Source: Vombatus ursinus (Eukaryota > Chordata > Mammalia > Diprotodontia > Vombatidae). Taken from it: a stretch of 64,000 nt of DNA. The notes beneath the pieces were generated by a model, which made no database searches, was not told the DNA's origin, and saw only the letters and a program-made list of their open reading frames with translations. The stretch spans positions 7,677,524 through 7,741,523 of the forward strand of contig NW_020954581.1 of assembly GCF_900497805.2 (NCBI RefSeq), written 5' to 3'. Positions 57,085-64,000 of this stretch are shown piece by piece. How positions within the stretch are numbered: position 1 is the stretch's first letter; each line of letters begins with the position of its first letter. The position numbers were made by a program, and so were the translations under genes.

Positions 57085-58085
57085 ACTTCATTCTCAAAGA
57101 GGACCATAATGACATCACTATGCTAGAGTCATTCATTCAAGGCTGCTGTTTGGATGTGACACCTGCTGAGTTCCTTCACAACAAGAGCTGTTCGTCTTTC
57201 AGGTCTAACTGTATTTCGTGTTGTCTGTAAGTGTACACATATATTCAATGCACTGATGGTGAGTGGAATCATCTTCGCAGATGTTTTTGTGAATTTTTTT
57301 GTGTTTTGATCACAGGGTGGAATCCCTGCTTGCCGTGGTAATCAGGCCAGGGTTGGGTAAGTAGACAATTTTTAGGGCCACTTTTCTAGCCCCTTCCTTA
57401 CACCTAGAAGTGAGCAGTGTGAGCCTTAAAAGGCTTCTCAGATACCCAGGCAGCTGCCAATCCCTCATCCACTTACAGTGAGAAAATGATCCTATGGCCT
57501 AGGTCACCTTTGTGCAAGGTTGTCATTACAGGTCCCAGTGTTTCTGCACCTACTGTTTCATCACTTACCTGTCACCACAGGATTTTGAGATAGGTAAAAA
57601 ATGTTAAAATGGTATGGGTGATGTAATTTGATTTCTGCACAAATTGAATTTAAGTGAGGCAGAGTTGCACTGAGTTACTGACCTCTCTTCTCCAGAGTCA
57701 TCATAGTCTAGTGGCAGGACAGTCAAGATGACTGGTAATGGCTTGAGATGCAGTGGATGACCTTGGAGTCTTTGATGTCTAACTAAGCTCTAAGCACTTC
57801 ACAATGCCATGCTTTCATGGTTGTTGGAACAAATTTTTCTCATCCTCTTGCTCCACCAGGGAAATCTTCATATGCTTGAGATAGACACCCCTTTAATTCA
57901 TCAATGGGTTTGACATCCCTTGGTTACCCTCATTCTGGTTTAGCCTGTCTGCTAAAACAAGGGTGTAGCCACTGTGCATGCTACAGTTTCTTAGAATAAC
58001 AGATGTGAGTTAGACAAAATAGGTGGACACCAAATGTAGAAAGCAGCCTTGAAAAGAACTCAGGAGCCATTACACCAGAGTTACT
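57085..58085 (-). mobile_element. probable RTE-type LINE 3' region, antisense
   Basis: The left end (tctcaaagaggaccataatg, acatcact) reads as the reversed tail of the 49.2-49.7 kb RTE-type SINE. The rest (catggttgttggaacaaatt, gatagacacccctttaattc, cttggttaccctcattctgg) fits a family I recall as abundant in marsupials but cannot name with certainty. Confidence 0.5.
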
Positions 58086-58249
58086 GGTTTTTCCTAAACA
58101 CACCCTACACCCATGAGAGCACTAATCTCCCAAGAAGACATGCCAGACTTTTGTTTTGAAGAATGATAAGGAGAAAGCTACTGTTGCATGGCAAGCTGTG
58201 CTGAGTGTGATTTCAGATACTACCTTTCAAACCCATATAGACTTCCAAC

Positions 58250-58402
58250 TTCCTCATTTTATAAATAAAAAAATCTGAGGTACAAGGAATTTACATGAGT
58301 TACACTCACAGAGATAATAAGCATCGCGAGTAGAATTTGAATAAAAGTCTTTCTTTCTATTCCAGAATCACTGCTATTTCTACTGAACTATGAGATGTCT
58401 AT
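58250..58402 (-). mobile_element. MIR-type SINE, antisense, worn
   Basis: acttcctcattttataaata, gtagaatttgaataaaagtc. Confidence 0.6.
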
Positions 58403-58915
58403 TACAGAGATGGATCGAGGTGTACTTCATGGAGGACTAGATTTAGAGGATTACTTGACTACATATCCCAAATCTGTTATTAGTGAACCAGCTTTTTAAT
58501 AAGTAGAGTGGCTATTTTACTTTATATTTTGTTTCTTAATTTAGCAAACAAACAAAAACATGATCAATCTTATGTATAAAGGATAACACTAAGAGATGAT
58601 TGCATATGAAACTGTGAATCTTTGATCCATACAGCTTGCTACTCAAAAATCCTATAATGCATTCAACATGTTAATTTCAAAATGGCTTCCATTGTCTGTA
58701 CTTGCTTCTGAACTTCCTTACTTACTGTTCTGTGCACATATAAATGGTCCAATAACTTTTTTTCTTTTCATTACTATTGATAAATCATTTCCCCTTCAAA
58801 TCCTCCCAATGGGAATACAAAAACAAAAACAAAACAAAACAATACAATGCAAAAAATTGCAACCACAAGCTAATAAAGTTGAAAAAAAATTGTTTGATTA
58901 TTTATGCTTTCCAAT
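58403..58915. other. unassigned DNA with (AAAAC)n
   Basis: An AAAAC/AATAC run near 58,816-58,848. The rest may be worn L1. Confidence 0.4.
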
Positions 58916-58917
58916 CC

Positions 58918-59200
58918 TAGGTTTAAAAACTGTTCATATCATTTGCCCTTTAGTGTAGTATATTTTTACCAATTCCCTAGATTTTTCATCTGTCAGACTT
59001 CTACTAGGGCTATTTGATGCAAATGTTTTTCCATTCTATTATCTCTTTTCTATCTTCATTGATTTTGTTCACATAAGATTTTTTTTTTTTAATTTCATGT
59101 AGTCAAAATGGTCTATTTTATATTTTATGAAGTCCTTTATCCTTTGGTTAAGGGTAGCTGGAAACTTTTCCTCACTCCTTTCACATAATAAATGATATCT
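58918..59200 (-). mobile_element. L1 ORF2 fragment, antisense
   Basis: aatttcatgtagtcaaaatg, gtctattttatattttatga, ctttggttaagggtag follow the reversed L1 ORF2. Confidence 0.65.
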
Positions 59201-60045
59201 CTTGAAGGAGAGAATGCTAGAAAATTAGGGGAATATGGAGCTCAAAAAATTCAGTCCTGAGAATTGCTCCCCACTGCAGGTCTGGCAGTTTGCCAGCAAA
59301 AGTTGTTATCTAAAGTGACCTGAAAAATTCTACCAAGTTCTTAAGAAAAAATAAATTAAGAACAATTGGGTTATATTTCCTTCGATGAGTGACACCCATC
59401 CTGGTGTCAGATGTGGGAAAATATATTAATATATTTAGTCACTATAGCTGAAGCTGGAGAAACTATAACAAGTGATTTGGAGTTGGAAGGTGTTTAGAGG
59501 TAATCTGGTCTTAGAGACACTATTCCCAAATTCCATGCTTTTCCCACAATGCTTTAGTACAAAATTAAAAACATGATAATATGAAAACAGGTACTCTCCA
59601 ACTAGCAACTTTTTCCCTAAGAGGTATCTAAACTAGTAGTCACTTATGAATCTCAATTTCCTCTCCTTTGGTAGTTTAGTTCCCAATAGTAGAGATTCTA
59701 AATACTTCTCTCGGTAGTTTTCTGCTATGTGTCAGATGCATTCTTCTGGCAGAGTGGTTCCAGCATGGTACTTAACACCAACCTTCCCTGTTGTTCCCAG
59801 CATGTGTCTTTGGGTCTTGTATTTTTGACGCTCTCTGTTCCACTAGTATCCTCTCTATGACTGCAGTGATACAGTTCCTTCTGAGTTTCCCAGTTGATCC
59901 AAGCAAGTATCAAATGGTGTTTTGTTCTGTCTTTGTATTATTGTCCCTTCATCGTTACTTCTTCCCAGAAATCTGCCCAAAGTGGGGCTCTCTCTCAGTC
60001 AGCAGCAACTGTCTTTTGACTGGACAAAACCTCAAGCTTCTATGT
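59201..60045. other. unassigned low-repeat stretch
   Basis: Open frames at 59,791-60,104 overlap in two phases and show no known domain. Confidence 0.4.
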
Positions 60046-60047
60046 CT

Positions 60048-60235
60048 AGAGGTAGGGTTCTTAACCATTTTGTTGTGTCCTGGACCCATTTGACAGTCTG
60101 GTAAAATCTAAAAGCCTCTTCTCAGAAAAAAAATGTGTATCCAATAAAATAAATAGTATTACAAAGCAAAAGTAATCATACTGAAATAATGATATAGTTT
60201 ATCCCTTCTTAGTCCTTTGTTGCATCTGTTCTAGA
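60048..60235 (+). mobile_element. unclassified interspersed repeat
   Basis: gggttcttaaccattttgtt, cctggacccatttgacagtc and the A-rich interior resemble a widespread mammalian repeat I cannot place. Confidence 0.4.
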
Positions 60236-60271
60236 TGAAGTTTCCTGTGGCAATAGAATTATCTTAATCAA

Positions 60272-60326
60272 TACACACACACACACACACACACAAACAA
60301 AAAAACAAACAAACAAACAAAAAACA
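60272..60326. repeat. (AC)n followed by (AAAC)n
   Basis: Pure AC run, then AAAC units. Confidence 0.95.
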
Positions 60327-60611
60327 ACTTGAGTTTATCCTGTCTAGCAGGAAGCACAGTTCCTTCTTTCTTTTATTATACCTTTATTGATGCAATACCT
60401 GAAAGAGTCCATCTTATTGAAAATGCTGGGTTTTTGGCATTCATCATCTCAGTTTCTGAGCATTCCAAAGCTTTTCTAGAAGTCAGATTTCACCACTAAT
60501 GTTCAAATTTCAATACTGTCTGCTTAATGATTTATGGGAAGGAATACTGAATAAAAAGAACTGGGGCTCTGCCAATTCCTAGGTTGTGACTTTTGGAAAG
60601 TTTGGTGACAA
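60327..60611. other. unassigned DNA
   Basis: Nothing recognised. Confidence 0.4.
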
Positions 60612-61329
60612 GGCAAGATGGAGGACAAATTGCAGGGATTCCTGCCTCCCAAATTCCTCTGCTGGCCTCAAAATTATTTCTGGAGCAGCGTAATGGAAGG
60701 GATAATCAATTTTTCAGCCCAAGACAACTTAGAAGGTTGATAGGAAAGGTCTATAAAACTGGGGTAAAAGCAAAACATAGTTCAGAAACAGACTGTACCA
60801 ATGAAGGCTAGAACCCAGTGAACCAGCAATGGATCTTGGGGCTACTGAATCACCAGCAGCAACCACAGCAGCTTCCTGGAGCTCTCATCCCACAAAAGGT
60901 AAGGGTGTCAGAAACTAGTCAGGAGATTAAAGGGGTCCCTTTGCTAGTAGTGAGTACAGGACTCAGTTGCATTGTCCACACTAGGATCTGGGTAATAGTC
61001 TAATATCATAGTCCCAGGGTAAGGAGGAACACTAGCCTATCAGATCTTGGGGCCACAGGGAAACCAGATCGTGGTCACAGTTCCAGGATGGAATATGGTG
61101 ATTGCGGTCACTCACAGAACAGAACACAGGCCAGAAGAGTAGTAAATACACCTTTCCTTAAATCATATCACATTAGAAGAACTAAAAAATTATACACCTC
61201 CAAGAAGTAGCTCTGAAAATAGTTTCACAAAAAAATCTGAAGTTTGGGACAGCTCCCTCTTCACCCCAAGAGCAAAGCCCAACTTTAATGTATAAAGTTG
61301 AAAATTAAGAAAAATAAGCAAACATTACA

Positions 61330-62100
61330 AAAAAGGACCTGACCATAAAAAGTTACTATGGTGACAGGGAAGATCAAAACACAAAGTCAGAAAAGGGCAG
61401 CAATGTCAAAACTACTACATCCAAAGGATAAAAGAAAAATGTAACTTGGTCTCAGCAGCAGCCCCCCCAAAAAATAATTCCTAGAAGAGCTCATTAAGGA
61501 TTTTAAGAATCAAATAAGAAAGGAAGAGGAAAAAATTGGGAAAACAAATGAGAGTGATGCAAGAAAATCATGAAAAAAAAAGTCAAAAAGCTTGGTAAAG
61601 GAGGCACAAAAAATAGTGAAGAAAATAACACCCTAAAAAGCATGATAGGCCAAATGGTAAAAGAGGCAAAAAAGTTCACTGAAAAGAAGAACTCCTTAAA
61701 AAAGGCAGAATTGGCCACATGGAAAAAAGATTTACAAAAATTCACTGAAGAACAGAACTATAATATTCCAGAGGGCAAAGGAGCTAGGATTATAATGAAG
61801 AATCACCCACACAACAAAAAAGGGTATAATCCTTCAAATGAAAAATGATATTCAATGAAATAAAGAACTTTCAAGTATTCTTTTCTTTGGCTAGGCAATG
61901 GAGTTAAGTGACTTGCCCAAAGTCACAAAACTAGTAAGTGTCAAGTCTCTGAGATCAGATTAGAACTCAGGTGCTCCTGACTCCACGGCTGGTGCTCTAT
62001 CCACTGCACCACTTAGCTATCCCCAACTTTCAAGTATTCTTAAGGAAAAGACCAGAGGTGAATAGAAAACTTGACTTCCAAATACAAGACTCAAGAGAGG
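61330..62100 (+). pseudogene. L1 ORF1 remnant, internally deleted, SINE-interrupted
   Basis: The coiled-coil part (61,570-61,760; SEENNTLKSMIGQM, FTEKKNSLKKAE) resembles ORF1 at 30.3-30.5 kb. Near 61,760 it joins to the C-terminal domain (GKGARI...NHPHNKKG, equal to the QPRINYPAKM region). About 0.45 kb containing the RRM is therefore missing. Upstream of the ATG at 61,570 the coiled coil continues in a different frame. A MAR SINE lies in the end of the gene. Confidence 0.75.
61883..62024 (-). mobile_element. marsupial MAR-type SINE, antisense, with perfect target duplication
   Basis: gttaagtgacttgcccaaag, gattagaactcaggtgctcc, and the head at 'ccactgcaccacttagctat'. The 17-bp aactttcaagtattctt lies on both sides (61,866-61,882 and 62,025-62,041) without a mismatch, so the insertion is comparatively young. 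Confidence 0.95.
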
Positions 62101-63540
62101 CATAGAAAGGTATACAAGAAAGGGAAACCATAAGGGACTTAATAACATTAAACTATTTACATTCTTATGTGGGAAAATGATATTTGTAACTCATAAGAAC
62201 TTTCTCATCAATAGGACAGTTAGAAGGAGTATATTTAGATAGAGGGCACAGGTGTGAGTTGAATGAGAAGAGATGACATCTAAAATAATAAAATCAAGGG
62301 GAGAGAAAGGAATGTACTGGGGAAAAAGGAAAAGGAGAGGTAGAATGAGGTAAATTATCTCACCTAAAAGAGGCAAAAAAAAAAAACTTTTACAGTGGAG
62401 GGGAAGAGAAGGTAGGTGAAGGGAAGTGAGTGAACCTTACTGTCATCAGAATTGGTTCAAAGAGGAAATAACATAGACACTCAATTGGGTATTGAAATCT
62501 ATCCTGCTCTAGAGGATATTAGGAGGTGAATGGGATAAGACAAAGGAGGGCAGATCGATAAATGATCAAAAGATGTGAACTGTTTTCAGAAGAAGTAATC
62601 AAAGTTACCTATAACCATATGAAAAATGCTCTCTAACTCACTATTGATTGCAGAAATGCAAATTAAAACAATTCTGAGGCACTACTTTTTGCCTATTACA
62701 TTGGCTAATAGCACAGAAAAGTAAAATATCCAATGTTGGAGCAGATGTGGGAAAAATGAGTCATCAATGCATTGTTGGTAGAGTTGTGAACTACAGATTC
62801 AACCACTGTGTAGAGAAATTTGGAACTATGCTCAAAAGGCTATAAAACCATGCATATGCTTTGACCTAACAATATTACTACTAGGTCTGTATCCCAAAAG
62901 AGATTAAAAAAAAGAAAAAGACCAATATGTGCAAAAATATTTGTAGCAGCTCTTTTCTGGTGACAAAAAATTGGAAACTGAGAGGACGTCCATCAATTGG
63001 GGAATGGCTGAACAAATTGTGGTATGTGATTGTGATGGAATATTATTGTGCTATAAGAAATGATGAACAGGATATTTACAGAAAAACCTAGAAAGAGTTT
63101 CATGGGCTGATGCAATATGAAATGCACTGTGTACAAAGTAACAGCAATATTATGCAATGATCAGCAGTGAACGACTTAGTTATTTTCATCAATATAATGA
63201 TCCAAGACAACTCTGAAGTACTTATGATGAAAAATACTATCCATCCCTAAAGAAAGAACTGATGGTGTTTGAATATAGATTGAAGCATACTTTTTTTTAC
63301 TTTCTTTGTTTTTCTTGAGATTTAAAAAAAGTGTTTATGTTTTCTTTCACAACATGACTGATATGGAAATGTTTTGCATGACTACATGTGTACCACCTAT
63401 GTTGAATTATTTGCCTTCTTAACGGGTGTAGGGTGGAGAGGAAGAAAAAAAGAGAGAATTTGGGACTTAAAGTTTTAAAAATGAATGTTAAAAATTGTTT
63501 TTACATGTAGCTTGGGAAAATAAAATGCTAAATATATTCA

Positions 63541-64000
63541 AAAATTTGACTTTCAAATGCAAGACTCAAGAGAAACATAAAAAAAGTAAACTGGAAAAAG
63601 AAATAATAAAGGATTCAATAAGGTTAAACTATTTATATGCCTACATGGGAAGAAGATACTTGTAATTCCTAAGAACTTTTTATTATGATTATTAAGGCAG
63701 TTAGAAAGAATATACATAGAGGGCACAGGTGTGAGTTGAAAATAATAGGACGATATCTACAAACATATAAATAAATTAAAAGGTGAAAAAAAGGAATGCA
63801 CCGGGAGAAGGGGAATGGGAGAATTACAATGGGGTAAATTATCTTGCATAAAAGAGGCAGAAAAGAGCTTTTATAGTGGAAGGGAATATGGGGGAATTGG
63901 GGAGAAGAGCTTCAACCTTAATCTCATTGGGACTGGCTTAAAGAGGGAATAATATACATACTCAGTTGAGTATAGAAATATATCTTACCCTACAGGAAAG
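63541..64000 (+). mobile_element. start of another L1 piece (ORF1 end and inter-ORF region)
   Basis: aaaatttgactttcaaatgc and 'caagactcaagagaaacata' match the end of ORF1 (31,070). The inter-ORF region follows to the window edge (ggggtaaattatcttgcata, then cttaccctacaggaaag). It sits head-to-tail after the deleted L1 and runs out of the window. Confidence 0.8.

Larger units (their letters stand above)
60612..63540 (+). mobile_element. internally deleted L1 (5' end to 3' tail)
   Basis: Begins with GGCAAGATGGAGGAC, a variant of the YY1-bearing 5' end. It keeps the 5' UTR, the start of ORF1 and the inter-ORF region. At the GATA at 62,557-62,560 it jumps to ORF2's last part (ATAAATGATCAAAAGATG matches 34,958 onward) and goes on to the 3' UTR and an A-rich tail. 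About 3.4 kb of ORF2 relative to the full copy is absent. Most of the ORF1 RRM is also missing. A SINE sits inside. Confidence 0.85.

Overview
The window looks like gene-free (intergenic or deep intronic) DNA from a marsupial mammal. The case rests on repeat content: dozens of tRNA-headed CORE/MIR-type SINEs of the marsupial MAR/THER kind, a marsupial-type L1 with YY1-like 5' end, RTE-type SINE/LINE pieces, and ancient L2 and CR1/L3 LINE relics. The DNA is AT-rich and CpG-poor. I found no host exon, tRNA, rRNA or CRISPR array. The longer open frames lie in LINEs, SINEs, an endogenous retrovirus (ERV) or simple repeats. The species cannot be fixed by eye. Family names rest on recalled consensus patterns, not on a database search.

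Layout. 0-5 kb: an AC microsatellite, an L1 3' end, and an L2 copy split by a SINE-in-SINE pair and by a short L1-derived element. 5-16 kb: SINEs, AT microsatellites, two more L2 copies, a CR1/L3 relic and unassigned DNA. 16-26 kb: a SINE carrying a near-perfect 38-nt inverted repeat, several antisense L2 copies, CR1 relics, hAT-like remnants and SINEs. 26.6-36.4 kb: one SINE split by a nest of insertions. A ~100-bp copy of an LTR R region sits in the SINE, a retroposed ERV transcript (3' poly(A), R at both ends) sits in that, and a full-length 6.4-kb L1 sits in the ERV copy. 36.4-46 kb: antisense L1 3' ends, L2 pieces, a dense SINE cluster and a 275-bp GGAA-rich tract. 46-60 kb: L1, CR1, RTE and L2 fragments, more SINEs, and the longest low-repeat stretches. 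60.6-64 kb: an internally deleted L1 followed head-to-tail by the start of another L1 piece that leaves the window.

Nothing here forms a host pathway. The biology is retrotransposition: an L1-type machinery (poly(A) tails, 11-17 bp target duplications, T-rich targets) seems to have moved its own RNA, SINE RNAs and an LTR-element mRNA. The order of insertion can be read from the nesting.
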